Positions 22,311-30,836 of a stretch of DNA of 64,000 bases are shown piece after piece; the first letter of the stretch is position 1, and every line of letters starts with the position of its first letter. Where the stretch lies: IMG/VR virus record IMGVR_UViG_3300048011_000285, positions 1 through 64,000 of that record. One strand, 5' to 3'. This DNA is from a virus. A program made the position numbers and the translations under genes. The notes beneath the pieces are model-generated. The model made no database searches, was not told where the DNA came from, and saw only the letters and a program-made list of their open reading frames with translations.

Positions 22311-22778
22311 ATGATTAATATACTAAAACCAAAGACTTGGTTTATGACTGATGAAGAAATCAAGCGCAGCGAAGCAAGACAGATCGAAAATGAAACAAAA
22401 ATGGAAATGCGTTTCTCTGAAATTGATTTAGAATTTGGTCGCATTACTCAAGACGAACATGATAAAAAAGTAGCAACCTTAAGTGGTGATCCGTATGTGA
22501 AAGTTCTTAATATCGATTTAGATGAAAATGCGCCAGGCGCTGGGTTCTTTGAATTAGATTTCAATGAACATTTTGTAGAGTATCTAGCTAATAGTGGGTA
22601 CGAAGGAGTAGAACCAGATGAAATCGTAGACAACTGGTTCAACGACTTGTGTAAAAACATTGTATTAAATGACTTAGAAGATGAAACAGGTGATCCGCGT
22701 AGCTTTGATGTAACAAGCAAAGAAGGTTTAATCATCAATCGTCTAAAAACTAACGATAACACCGCAGAATATTCTTGA
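22311..22778 (+). CDS. conserved phage protein of unknown function, 155 aa
   Basis: The protein has a Lys/Glu-rich N-terminal helix followed by an acidic alpha/beta region with PGAGFFELDFNEHFVEYL and DEIVDNWFNDLCKNIV. I recall similar proteins in T4-like cyanophages and pelagiphages, always unnamed. RBS AAGGGA, one base after the previous stop. Its last codons contain the promoter of the next gene. It has one cysteine and no membrane segment. No function can be assigned. Confidence 0.65.
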   Translation: MINILKPKTWFMTDEEIKRSEARQIENETKMEMRFSEIDLEFGRITQDEHDKKVATLSGDPYVKVLNIDLDENAPGAGFFELDFNEHFVEYLANSGYEGVEPDEIVDNWFNDLCKNIVLNDLEDETGDPRSFDVTSKEGLIINRLKTNDNTAEYS

Positions 22779-22803
22779 CATAATGTTCGTTCCGTGTTAC
22801 ATT
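22775..22803 (+). promoter_or_regulatory. sigma70-type promoter
   Basis: TTGACA (22775-22780), a 17-base spacer, TACATT (22798-22803). It drives the RNase H/5'-3' exonuclease gene and the following HAD and small genes. Confidence 0.75.
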
Positions 22804-22835
22804 AAATTCGATAAAGTTAAATAAAGGTTACATTA

Positions 22836-23837
22836 ATGGCTACATTCATTCTAGTTGATAGTTTCAACATGTATCATCGTGCTAAACACGTTGCGATGCG
22901 TGGCGCAGATATTGATATGAAAATCGGTATGGCATTTCACATTATGATGAACAGTGTTAAAATGTGTTATCAAAAGTTCAACGCAGACCACGCAGTGTTT
23001 TGCCTTGAGGGACGTTCATGGCGTAAAGACTTTTATACTCCATATAAAGCACAGCGTAAAGTAGCACAACAAGCTAAGTCTATGCGTGAACAAGAAGAAG
23101 ATGCAATCATGTTTGGTGCATACGATGATCTTGTTACATTCTTGCGTGAAAAGACTAACGTGACAATGCTACGCCATCAAGAGGCAGAAGCAGATGATAT
23201 GATTGCTCTATTCATTGCATCACATCCCGATGATCATCATATCATTGTAAGTAGCGATAGTGACTATCAGCAACTTATCTGCGATAACGTAACTATCTAT
23301 GATGGGGTTCAGAACCGTATCATTACTAAAGATGGCTTCTTTAAAGATGATAAGAACATGACTCCAATCAAAGACAAAAAGACTAAAGAAGTGATGGGTG
23401 CTCCCGATCCTGAATGGTTATTGTTTGAGAAGTGTATCCGTGGAGATACAAGTGATAACATCTTTAGTGCATATCCTGGTTGTCGTAAGAAAGGCACTAA
23501 GAATAAAGTAGGCATGATTGAAGCATTTGAAGATCGTGATACAGGCGGGTTTAGTTGGAATAACTTTATGCTACAGCGTTGGACAGATCACAATGGAGAA
23601 GAGCATGTAGTTCGTGATATGTATGAGCGTAATAAGACACTAATTGACTTGACTGAACAGCCTACAGACTTGAAAGTAAAGTTCATTGAAACTATTGCAG
23701 AAGAAAGTACGCCGAAGCGTGTTAATGGCGTTGGACTTAACTTCCTTAAGTGGTGTGGGATATGGGATTTACAGAACTTAGCTAAAGCACCAGATGAAAT
23801 GGCAGCTATTCTCAATAAGGCATACCCACATGCTTAA
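22836..23837 (+). CDS. RNase H / 5'-3' exonuclease (T4 Rnh-like)
   Basis: A 333-residue FEN-family nuclease. VDSFNMYHRAKH carries the first metal-binding aspartate, DHAVFCLEGRSWRKDFYTPYKA the Arg/Lys helical arch, EAEADDMIALF and VSSDSDYQQL the acidic active-site clusters, and FEKCIRGDTSDNI the helix-hairpin-helix/metal region. The T4 enzyme removes RNA primers from Okazaki fragments and DNA flaps. Length fits (T4 Rnh is 305). Its end overlaps the HAD gene by 8 bases. Confidence 0.92.
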   Translation: MATFILVDSFNMYHRAKHVAMRGADIDMKIGMAFHIMMNSVKMCYQKFNADHAVFCLEGRSWRKDFYTPYKAQRKVAQQAKSMREQEEDAIMFGAYDDLVTFLREKTNVTMLRHQEAEADDMIALFIASHPDDHHIIVSSDSDYQQLICDNVTIYDGVQNRIITKDGFFKDDKNMTPIKDKKTKEVMGAPDPEWLLFEKCIRGDTSDNIFSAYPGCRKKGTKNKVGMIEAFEDRDTGGFSWNNFMLQRWTDHNGEEHVVRDMYERNKTLIDLTEQPTDLKVKFIETIAEESTPKRVNGVGLNFLKWCGIWDLQNLAKAPDEMAAILNKAYPHA

Positions 23838-24546
23838 ATATATCTTTGATGTAGATGGTACACTGACACCAAGTAGATGTGCGATTGATCCAAAGTTTCT
23901 AAGATTTATGTTAAGATTTGTAAAAGATAATCCTGTATACTTAGCAACAGGTAGTGATGCACCAAAGACTATTGAGCAAATAGGAAAAGGATTATTTAAT
24001 TCTGTAGCACGTTCTTATAACTGCAATGGCAACTCTGTATGGGAGAAAGGTGTAAACGTACATAATAATCCATGGAAGATAAAAGTACCAGCGCATAAAA
24101 CATTAAGATACTGGTTAGATAACACACAATTTCCACATCTTACTGGTACTCATATTGAAGAACGTCCAGGTATGGTTAACTTCTCAATCGTAGGACGGGG
24201 TGCCAATACTGAACAACGTGCAGAGTATGTAAAGTGGGATAAAGAATACAATGAACGTGAAAACATGGCATTGTATATCAATTATAACGATGATGAATTT
24301 AAGGATGTAACTGCAACTGTAGGAGGCGAGACTGGCATTGACATTGCTCCTACTGGATCAGACAAGAGCCAAATACTTAAAGATTTTACAAAGTCCGATA
24401 TAGTTATATTCTTCGGTGATGCTATCTTTGATGGCGGAAATGATTATACACTAGCACAAGCAATTAAGAAAAAAGGTGTAGGTAGAGTCCATAAAGTATC
24501 TGATTGGGAAGAAACTTACAAAATATTGACCGATGTATACAGTTGA
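23830..24546 (+). CDS. HAD-superfamily phosphatase, phosphomannomutase-like
   Basis: The start at 23830 overlaps the exonuclease end by 8 bases. FDVDGTLTPSR is HAD motif I with both aspartates; YLATGSDAPKTIEQ is motif II; SDKSQILKDF and FFGDAIFDGGNDYTLAQA are motifs III and IV. The arrangement and length (238 residues) match eukaryotic-type phosphomannomutase and related HAD-IIB sugar phosphatases. It would isomerise or dephosphorylate a hexose phosphate, possibly for nucleotide-sugar supply to the glycosyltransferase at 17470. Phosphatase versus mutase cannot be settled by eye. Confidence 0.85.
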   Translation: MLKYIFDVDGTLTPSRCAIDPKFLRFMLRFVKDNPVYLATGSDAPKTIEQIGKGLFNSVARSYNCNGNSVWEKGVNVHNNPWKIKVPAHKTLRYWLDNTQFPHLTGTHIEERPGMVNFSIVGRGANTEQRAEYVKWDKEYNERENMALYINYNDDEFKDVTATVGGETGIDIAPTGSDKSQILKDFTKSDIVIFFGDAIFDGGNDYTLAQAIKKKGVGRVHKVSDWEETYKILTDVYS

Positions 24547-25027
24547 AATTGTAAAAGATAGATTTTGGATTGTAGAAGACGCAGGAATAAAACTTGGTCT
24601 TATCCGTAAGACCCAGTCTTCTGACTTTGAAGTTATCATGCAGGATGCTCTAGCTATAGAAACTCTACCATTCGATGCTCTTACTTCAAAGTACGGAAGT
24701 AAAATTCTTGAATCTAAGCAAGTAAAGAAAATAGAAAGTGTAGAGTACGGAAAAGACTTAGATGATGTAGATGGAGTTCCTATCAAACATCACGGCCATA
24801 ATAAGCAATGGATACAAATATCTGATAAGTCAGTACCAGTATATACTAAAACTGAGAATTCAAAGGTGATGTATGCTGCTGGTTATTACGGGTTAAAGTT
24901 CCCTGGAGCTGGATGGAAGAACGTATATTGTGTTAAAGCAGAAACATTGAACAACTATGAGTTTATTGGTCCATTCAATTCTAAAACACAATTAGAAGCA
25001 GAGATACATCGTAATAATGTACAGTAA
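24533..25027 (+). CDS. hypothetical protein, 164 aa
   Basis: It overlaps the HAD gene by 14 bases. The product has an N-terminal beta-rich part (YTVEIVKDRFWIVEDAGIKL) and a C-terminal part with AGYYGLKFPGAGWKNVYCVK. No signal peptide, membrane segment or catalytic motif is visible. I do not recognise a family. Being coupled to a sugar HAD enzyme, it could be a partner, but nothing in the sequence proves this. Confidence 0.55.
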   Translation: MYTVEIVKDRFWIVEDAGIKLGLIRKTQSSDFEVIMQDALAIETLPFDALTSKYGSKILESKQVKKIESVEYGKDLDDVDGVPIKHHGHNKQWIQISDKSVPVYTKTENSKVMYAAGYYGLKFPGAGWKNVYCVKAETLNNYEFIGPFNSKTQLEAEIHRNNVQ

Positions 25028-25202
25028 TATAAAAAAATTCATAGCAATTGTCAATCGTGCATCATTAAAAGATGAAAAGCATGTGCGTATGACGACCGCT
25101 GACGCGACTAAACTGAATACTGAGATTAGTTTATTGTTGCTAGAACTAAAAGAACATGAGCGGCCTGCTCGTATAACAACATTAGACGGAGGAAAATTCT
25201 AA
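25017..25202 (+). CDS. small hypothetical protein, 61 aa
   Basis: The start overlaps the previous gene by 11 bases, and its TAA overlaps the ATG of the following gene by one base (TAATG), so it is translated in a coupled string. The product is a basic helical protein with a leucine run (LLLLELKEHE). Unknown function. Confidence 0.55.
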   Translation: MYSNIKKFIAIVNRASLKDEKHVRMTTADATKLNTEISLLLLELKEHERPARITTLDGGKF

Positions 25203-25522
25203 TGCCAGATTTTAACGCAGTAATGATTATTGGACACTTTGTAGTAAGTGTATTCAATGTACCACTAGGACAACCATTGTATCAGTTCGTACCATTTCCA
25301 AATATGGAAATCTGTCAGGAACACGTACAATATCAAGTTACACCACAAACAGGACATCAAATGAGTCTTGAATATAAAATGTACAAAAATGCACAGTGTG
25401 TAACACGCGAAGAGTTTGAAGCGCAGATGAATGCTCAGAGACAACAGCAAGCTCCTGTTGCTCCACAAGATACGTTGCCTGATACAACTCCAATCATTCC
25501 AAAAGGCTGGGAGCAGAAGTAA
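25202..25522 (+). CDS. hypothetical protein, 106 aa, with Gln/Pro-rich tail
   Basis: Start ATG at 25202 overlaps the previous stop. A hydrophobic N-terminal segment (AVMIIGHFVVSVFNVPLG) is too short and mixed to be a sure membrane helix. Two cysteines (MEICQEHV and NAQCVTREEF) could form a disulphide. The C-terminus is rich in Gln and Pro (NAQRQQQAPVAPQDT). It precedes the late promoter of the membrane protease gene. No family recognised. Confidence 0.55.
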   Translation: MPDFNAVMIIGHFVVSVFNVPLGQPLYQFVPFPNMEICQEHVQYQVTPQTGHQMSLEYKMYKNAQCVTREEFEAQMNAQRQQQAPVAPQDTLPDTTPIIPKGWEQK

Positions 25523-25524
25523 AA

Positions 25525-25532
25525 GATAAATA
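25525..25532 (+). promoter_or_regulatory. T4-type late promoter octamer
   Basis: GATAAATA 34 bases ahead of the ATG at 25567. It puts the membrane protease and SbmA/BacA-like transporter under late control. Confidence 0.7.
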
Positions 25533-25566
25533 CTAGGTAATAATAAATTATTTAGGAAACTAGTAC

Positions 25567-26430
25567 ATGTCATTTTTAAAAAAAGCAGTAAACTTTATCA
25601 CAGACGTAATTAAATCAACATGGATTTATACAAAACTAGAATACATCATCAAACGACCACTCTTATTAATTCTAGTACTACTAGTCTTGGGACTTTCTTA
25701 TAATCAGGGAAATATATATTATGAGCAATATGCTGCAGAATACAAGCGTTTAAATTCTGAAAAGGAAAAAGATGCAGATGATACGTCTGATAATCTGGTA
25801 TTCAAAAAAGTAGACGACTTTTTATATACATTGACAGGTTCAGTTGGAGAAGGCGACTGTGATAGAATTTCACCGTTGATGCCTTCAGATTTTACTCTTA
25901 TTTTAGAAAGCCCAGGCGGCAATCTAGCAGAAGGATCGTGTCTTGCGGCTCACATTAAATTAAGAAATGTTGTTACTGTTGTTCGTAATACTCCAGTAAT
26001 GAACGCAGAAGGCAAAATAATCTATGCGCCAGGCGAAGTAGGTGCAGAGTTAGAAATTGATCACCTAAAGGATAAAGTAGTATGTGCATCAGCATGTGGT
26101 TTATTATTCTTAGGTGGCGATAGACGATATCTTATTGGAGATGTTTGGTTCGGTATTCACGGTCCAGGTACTCCAGCAGAATTTATCGGCAGAATGAATC
26201 CAATGCAAGCTGAATCCGGTGCATACCGCACTGCTTCTAACTTGTTAGGATTACTAGAGCAACTGGGCGTTGAAGATCCGGAAGTTCGTAAACTATTTGT
26301 TCAGATACCAAATCAAACAATGTATTGGTTAAAGCCAAGAGACTTTGAGATTAAACCAAATCTTATTAAACTAGCTACTAACTATGTAGATTTTTGGGAT
26401 CTAACAACAGCGACATTGGATCCAATCTAA
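25567..26430 (+). CDS. membrane-anchored ClpP/SppA-like protease
   Basis: One membrane helix at about residues 30-46 (LLLILVLLVLGLSYNQ), then a domain with the ClpP/crotonase layout: LILESPGGNLAEGSCLAAHI forms the oxyanion loop, VVCASACGLLFLGG carries the likely nucleophilic Ser, and WFGIHGPGTP the His region. By analogy with SppA/NfeD-type enzymes the domain would lie on the periplasmic side. It may degrade membrane or signal peptides. The late octamer at 25525 precedes it, and the SbmA/BacA-like transporter follows 24 bases later, so they are probably one late operon. Confidence 0.75.
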   Translation: MSFLKKAVNFITDVIKSTWIYTKLEYIIKRPLLLILVLLVLGLSYNQGNIYYEQYAAEYKRLNSEKEKDADDTSDNLVFKKVDDFLYTLTGSVGEGDCDRISPLMPSDFTLILESPGGNLAEGSCLAAHIKLRNVVTVVRNTPVMNAEGKIIYAPGEVGAELEIDHLKDKVVCASACGLLFLGGDRRYLIGDVWFGIHGPGTPAEFIGRMNPMQAESGAYRTASNLLGLLEQLGVEDPEVRKLFVQIPNQTMYWLKPRDFEIKPNLIKLATNYVDFWDLTTATLDPI

Positions 26431-26454
26431 GTCGCTCTAACGGAGGACTAAAAT

Positions 26455-27495
26455 ATGCTAAAGAGTTTCTTTGCAACGTCCGACCGCGCTTTATATGCTT
26501 GGCTAATGCTTGCTTGGCTACTATTCATCGGTTGGTATAACGTACAAATTCTCGTATACTACAACGCATGGAACCGAGAGTTCTATGACGCAATCCAAAC
26601 ACTACAAGAAGAAAGATTTTGGCAACTGTTCTGGAGTTTTGATCTAGCACGGTTCATTGATTTTTTAACTTTTAATATGGATGAAACAACAACAGTTCCA
26701 AGTTTCTTAGAAATCTTGCTTATCTATGTGCCAATGGCAACGTATGCAACATGGCAAACACAGCGTTACACATTTGCTTGGCGTGAAGCCAATACATTCT
26801 ACTATCTACGCAGATGGGAAACATCGACTGCAAAGATTGAAGGTGGTTCACAGCGTATCCAAGAAGACTTAATGATTTTCGGTAAGACACTGCAATCTCT
26901 ATTCACTGGCTTTGTAAACAAGATTTTCATTCTTGCTGCATTTATCCCAGTATTATGGACACTAAGTGAAGGTCTACCTATCTGGAACGGTCAAATCATT
27001 CCTGGCTTCCTAGTATGGGCTGCACTAACTATGAGTATCGGTGGCACACTATTGTCATTTTTACTAGGTATTAAACTACCAGGACTAGAATATAGAAATC
27101 AAGTTGTTGAAGCTAAGTTTCGTAAGAAGCTAGTATATTCAGAAGATGATTTCAGTGAACGTCTAACCGCAGACTTGTTCCCAATGTTTGCATCAGTTAA
27201 GCGCAACTACTATCGTCTATTCAACTACTACATGGGCTTTGGTGTATGGCAAACAGGCTTCTCACTACTAGCAGGTAACGTTGCTATCATCGTACTAGCA
27301 CCAAGTTACTTCGCACAGTTGATTACATTCGGTGTTCTTATTCAGGTGCTTAATGCATTTGGTCGAGTAGAGGGTGCTTTGACATTCTTTATCGATAGAT
27401 GGACAACAATTGTTGACTTTCAGTCAGTTATCAAACGTTTGAATGAATTCAATCGTGTACTTGATGATGCTGAAAAAGAAGCAGAAGCAGCGTAA
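26455..27495 (+). CDS. SbmA/BacA-family peptide transporter-like membrane protein
   Basis: A 346-residue polytopic membrane protein with the features of SbmA/BacA: YYNAWNREFYDAIQ, WQTQRYTFAWREANTFYYLRRW, EGGSQRIQEDLMIF, LPGLEYRNQVVEAKFRKKLV and the C-terminal TFFIDRWTTIVDFQSVIKRL. I count about six to eight hydrophobic segments. Family members are proton-driven importers of peptides such as microcins and proline-rich antimicrobials, without an ATPase domain. The phage form is shorter than host SbmA (about 400). Shine-Dalgarno CGGAGGAC. It is unusual cargo for a T4-like phage and sits beside a membrane protease and a radical SAM gene. Confidence 0.9.
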   Translation: MLKSFFATSDRALYAWLMLAWLLFIGWYNVQILVYYNAWNREFYDAIQTLQEERFWQLFWSFDLARFIDFLTFNMDETTTVPSFLEILLIYVPMATYATWQTQRYTFAWREANTFYYLRRWETSTAKIEGGSQRIQEDLMIFGKTLQSLFTGFVNKIFILAAFIPVLWTLSEGLPIWNGQIIPGFLVWAALTMSIGGTLLSFLLGIKLPGLEYRNQVVEAKFRKKLVYSEDDFSERLTADLFPMFASVKRNYYRLFNYYMGFGVWQTGFSLLAGNVAIIVLAPSYFAQLITFGVLIQVLNAFGRVEGALTFFIDRWTTIVDFQSVIKRLNEFNRVLDDAEKEAEAA

Positions 27496-27500
27496 AATAG

Positions 27501-27526
27501 ATTGGACGGCTACTTAGTCGTCCAAT
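27501..27526 (-). terminator. hairpin terminator between convergent genes
   Basis: ATTGGACG/CGTCCAAT, an 8-bp stem extended by two weaker pairs around a 6-base loop, overlaps the stop of the minus-strand radical SAM gene. On the minus strand it is followed by TCTATTTTA. It can serve both convergent transcripts but has no long T run on the plus side. Confidence 0.6.
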
Positions 27527-28730
27527 ATTCTTCCCACTCTGGGAAGTAATCAAATACACGCTTTCCAAAGATTTCATCTAATCTATCAGTGTATCTACAA
27601 AAATTATCCCATTCATCTTGATTTCGTTCTTTCGCAGATAGCATCGCTACTGTGAAATCTCCTACCTCATGAGCTGCATGTAGTTCATCATCTGGTAGTG
27701 TTGCTACAAAATCATTCCATTCTTGCAAATATCTGTCTTTTAATTCTTGTGGTAAGTTAATTGGGTTTAACATATCAGGTCGTAATACTTCACACATACT
27801 GTATTTGTTAGGGGTCGAGAACGTCTTGAAGTCATTGTATATTTCAATTAAACGTGCGCTTTGCATATTAGATACTGTAATTACAGGGTTAATAGATGCT
27901 TGCGGTAGTCCTTCTTTAAGAGATAGAATGTTCTTAATAACTCTATCCCAATCACCGCCTTCTCTAAAGTAATTATAAAAAGATGCAGAACCATCGATAC
28001 TGAACTTTAGACTAATACTATTGTATGGTTTCAGAATATCAATAACATCATACCCTTTCCACTTGCCTGCAATAGAACCGTTACTAGTTGTAATAAGATT
28101 AATCTTATGTGCATGAGGTGCAAACTTAATTAAACATTCATAAAATTCACGTTGAAAGAAAGGTTCACCACCGGTGATTTCTAGTTCTAAGAATTCTCCA
28201 TCATCTAATTTTTCAATATATGGGATCATTGTATCTAAATCTAAGAACTGTGCATAACTCGTATCATGCTCTAAATGATTTATATCAAATGTTTTTAAAT
28301 CAGGATTATTACGTACAGTCTTTGTCCACAATGTACTGTATTCTGCACTACAATGTCTACATGCATAATTGCATACATTACTAAATCTAAACTCTACACG
28401 ATGTAGCTTGTTCATCTTACCAGTAACTGAATCAACATTATCTATATACCAAGTATCTGGTTTATCGCTTAACTTAATACGATTACGATAACTAGTCGCG
28501 CCTTTGTCCTCCATGTGCTTACAGTCATTGCATTGTGGTAATGGCCACTCACCATTACGCAACATTAATCGTTGTCTGTTAAGTTCTGGATCATTCATTA
28601 CATCTTCAAACGTTTTATGTTTCTCATACGTGCCTTCAACAGCACGATAGCACATGTCAGTTCTGTTATGTTTAAAATTTAACCCTGCCATACCCATATG
28701 ACATGACAATGGTTCTTTTTTCTGCGACAT
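27510..28730 (-). CDS. radical SAM protein, 406 aa
   Basis: The radical SAM core has C120-x3-C124-x2-C127 in RFSNVCNYACRHCSAEYST, with ITGGEPFF as the SAM motif. The N-terminal 75 residues hold extra cysteines (LSCHMG, DMCYRAV, QCNDC) in positions like those of the twitch-type enzymes at 29519 and 46982. A SPASM cysteine set is not obvious at the C-terminus. A late octamer lies at 28759-28766 on the same strand, and GAGGTG precedes the ATG. It stands alone on this strand between plus-strand genes. Substrate unknown. Confidence 0.88.
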   Translation of the reverse strand: MSQKKEPLSCHMGMAGLNFKHNRTDMCYRAVEGTYEKHKTFEDVMNDPELNRQRLMLRNGEWPLPQCNDCKHMEDKGATSYRNRIKLSDKPDTWYIDNVDSVTGKMNKLHRVEFRFSNVCNYACRHCSAEYSTLWTKTVRNNPDLKTFDINHLEHDTSYAQFLDLDTMIPYIEKLDDGEFLELEITGGEPFFQREFYECLIKFAPHAHKINLITTSNGSIAGKWKGYDVIDILKPYNSISLKFSIDGSASFYNYFREGGDWDRVIKNILSLKEGLPQASINPVITVSNMQSARLIEIYNDFKTFSTPNKYSMCEVLRPDMLNPINLPQELKDRYLQEWNDFVATLPDDELHAAHEVGDFTVAMLSAKERNQDEWDNFCRYTDRLDEIFGKRVFDYFPEWEEYWTTK

Positions 28731-28758
28731 TAATACACCTCATTTATGTTCTTATATG

Positions 28759-28766
28759 TATTTATA
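28759..28766 (-). promoter_or_regulatory. T4-type late promoter octamer (minus strand)
   Basis: TATAAATA on the minus strand, 28 bases ahead of the radical SAM start at 28730. It is a perfect match to the T4 late consensus. Confidence 0.75.
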
Positions 28767-28789
28767 TACGTAGATAATCAGAGATATTA

Positions 28790-28797
28790 GATAAATA
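28790..28797 (+). promoter_or_regulatory. T4-type late promoter octamer
   Basis: GATAAATA 48 bases ahead of the ATG at 28846. Together with 28759-28766 it makes a divergent pair of late promoters. Confidence 0.65.
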
Positions 28798-28845
28798 TAC
28801 GTAACGATATATAAAATATGTTTATTTTGAGGAAGACACATAAGA

Positions 28846-29133
28846 ATGGCAAGACCAAAACCTACTATTATCTTAGAACATACTGACAACAAGACATACC
28901 GTAGTGAGCAAGTACTCAAAGCGGATGCTGTCTATGCAGTATTCTACAAGGGAGAAGCTATCAACTTGCGTTCCCTTAATTCATTAGTTAACTTCCCAGG
29001 ACCGAAGTATAAGAAATGCTCCTTCTCTAATCCAGGGCACGCAATCAATTTGGCTGAACGTTTGAACGACCTATTCAAATGTGATGATTTCGAAGTTTTT
29101 ATTTTAACCAAGGGTAATAAACTAGAACCCTAA
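28846..29133 (+). CDS. conserved-type phage protein, 95 aa
   Basis: The product opens MARPKPTIILEHTD and has GPKYKKCSFSNPGHAINLAERLNDLF, a layout I recall from unnamed proteins of T4-like cyanophages. GAGGAAG at about 28829 is the ribosome binding site. It is small, basic and soluble, with two cysteines. The next gene starts 3 bases after the stop. No function is assigned. Confidence 0.65.
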   Translation: MARPKPTIILEHTDNKTYRSEQVLKADAVYAVFYKGEAINLRSLNSLVNFPGPKYKKCSFSNPGHAINLAERLNDLFKCDDFEVFILTKGNKLEP

Positions 29134-29136
29134 CTT

Positions 29137-29487
29137 ATGACTAAACTAGAACTAATAAAATATTTAAACGATAACACTAAAGGCAGGAAAGCTGGCAGAA
29201 AAGAGTTTAAAATGAATGATATCTTTATCAGTTCAACAAGAGATTCAACAAACTTTCGTTTGACCCGTTACGGTAAGGATGTAATTGAGAAACATTTTAG
29301 AGCATATAAAATTAATCTAACAACAAAAAATGTAGAAGTAGGAGCAAAGATTATAACAATTGATCGTTATATGAATTCTCCTTACTACCTAAATAACTCT
29401 ACACTCATAGTATACGAAGAAGGTGTAGCGGCTGAGCTACTATTAATAGATGGCGACTTCGATCTTTGGGTCGAAAACAAGACTTGA
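29137..29487 (+). CDS. hypothetical protein, 116 aa
   Basis: A basic alpha/beta protein with TKGRKAGRKEFKMND near its N-terminus and RLTRYGKDVIEKHF, no cysteines, no membrane segment. It follows the previous gene by 3 bases. Its last codons (encoding VENKT) contain the promoter for the radical SAM gene at 29519. I do not recognise a family. Confidence 0.6.
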   Translation: MTKLELIKYLNDNTKGRKAGRKEFKMNDIFISSTRDSTNFRLTRYGKDVIEKHFRAYKINLTTKNVEVGAKIITIDRYMNSPYYLNNSTLIVYEEGVAAELLLIDGDFDLWVENKT

Positions 29488-29512
29488 CTTTTTACAGAAT
29501 ATAGAGTAACAT
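29484..29512 (+). promoter_or_regulatory. sigma70-type promoter giving a leaderless mRNA
   Basis: TTGACT (29484-29489), a 17-base spacer, TAACAT (29507-29512). The expected start falls at about 29519, which is the A of the ATG of the next gene. Confidence 0.65.
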
Positions 29513-29518
29513 ACATAG

Positions 29519-30781
29519 ATGACTGATAGAGGAACTAAATGTAAATACTTCTGGAACCACGTTGCACTGTTCAACGGGAAAACTGCTACCCCATGTTGTA
29601 GATATGACAGTAGTACTAAGAATGGCAAGACCCCCACTGTTGACATGAAAAAGCCATTTACTACGTTTACAGAATCTATACATTCACAAGAATGGGAAAC
29701 TCTACGTGACAATGCTGAAAAGGGAATAAAAGAACCGGGGTGTTGGAAATGTTATGCAGATGAAGAAAAAGGAAACGATTCTTTACGTCTGGTAGCAAAC
29801 AGAATGTGGGAAGATGAACCTGTTGAACCGAAACTTCGGTATCTTGAAATAAATCTAGGAAATTTCTGCAATCTAGCATGTAACATTTGTTGTTCTGATA
29901 ACAGTAATCTTTGGTATAAAGATGATAAAGAACTGAGTAAAACACCAGAATATCGTAGAGGAACATACCAACCAGACCACGAAAAAGGCATCAGTCTAAA
30001 TTATGATGATTATAAGAATGTAAAACTAATTAAGTTTGTTGGCGGTGAACCGATGATTCATCCAAAGTTTATAACATTATTAGACTTCTTAATCGAAAAT
30101 GAATTACATAACACAATAGAGATACAAGTATTCACTAACGCAAGTTGGATGCCAAAAGAAAAAGTAATCTCACGTTTGAAAAAGTTCGCAGTCTCAACTA
30201 TCAGTTTAAGTGTAGATGGTATAGGACAGGTAAACGACTACTCTCGTTGGCCTAGTAAATGGACAGTTGTTCATGAATCAGTAAAAGAGTGGATCAAAAC
30301 ATCACACGAAAATGATAACTTCTTTGTAAGATGGGAGCCTACTATATCCATTTACAACTCTAATCATATCCCTGCAATGGTATGTTGGTGGATAGAAACC
30401 ACTATGTCAGTTACCGGGCTTCCAATGGAAGATGCGCTATACGATCCTCAATCGGACGATATTAATATTATCTTCAATAATGTACTTTGGCCATTGTACA
30501 TGAAGCCCAACTTATTGCCTACTAGTGACCGGGAATGTGAAAGAATTGATAACGCTATGTCTAAGATATACAATCGCCATATAGATGTTTCAAGAGACTT
30601 TTCTAAACTTATGTTACGCAAGCTAGAGCAGAGATTAGAACAAGCAAAAAGGTTTATTTCACCTGATACGGATAAAGAAAGTCTAGATACATTCCTCAAG
30701 TTCACAAATGATTTGGATAAATTGAGAAATAATAACTTTGCTGAACAACTTCCCATGTTATTTTCTGCATTAAAAACTTGA
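29519..30781 (+). CDS. twitch-type radical SAM protein, 420 aa
   Basis: The core motif C117-x3-C121-x2-C124 lies in NLGNFCNLACNICCSDNS, with FVGGEPMI as the SAM motif. The N-terminus has C8 in KCKYFWNHVALF and a CC pair at 26-27, then C75 and C78 (GCWKC). This is the same order as FC..PW ... CC ... C..C in the genes at 46982, 52639 and 56321, which I read as an N-terminal twitch domain for a second iron-sulphur cluster. The ATG has no Shine-Dalgarno and coincides with the expected transcript start, so it is probably leaderless. Substrate unknown. Confidence 0.88.
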   Translation: MTDRGTKCKYFWNHVALFNGKTATPCCRYDSSTKNGKTPTVDMKKPFTTFTESIHSQEWETLRDNAEKGIKEPGCWKCYADEEKGNDSLRLVANRMWEDEPVEPKLRYLEINLGNFCNLACNICCSDNSNLWYKDDKELSKTPEYRRGTYQPDHEKGISLNYDDYKNVKLIKFVGGEPMIHPKFITLLDFLIENELHNTIEIQVFTNASWMPKEKVISRLKKFAVSTISLSVDGIGQVNDYSRWPSKWTVVHESVKEWIKTSHENDNFFVRWEPTISIYNSNHIPAMVCWWIETTMSVTGLPMEDALYDPQSDDINIIFNNVLWPLYMKPNLLPTSDRECERIDNAMSKIYNRHIDVSRDFSKLMLRKLEQRLEQAKRFISPDTDKESLDTFLKFTNDLDKLRNNNFAEQLPMLFSALKT

Positions 30782-30806
30782 CAAACTAGACGAATCACAC
30801 TACAGT
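30778..30806 (+). promoter_or_regulatory. sigma70-type promoter, repeated cassette copy 1
   Basis: TTGACA (30778-30783), 17 bases, TACAGT (30801-30806), followed by TAATTAAGTAATCAA-like initial transcript. The same layout recurs at 30978 and 31229. Confidence 0.75.
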
Positions 30807-30836
30807 AATTAAGTAATCAAAAAGAGGAACTTAATT

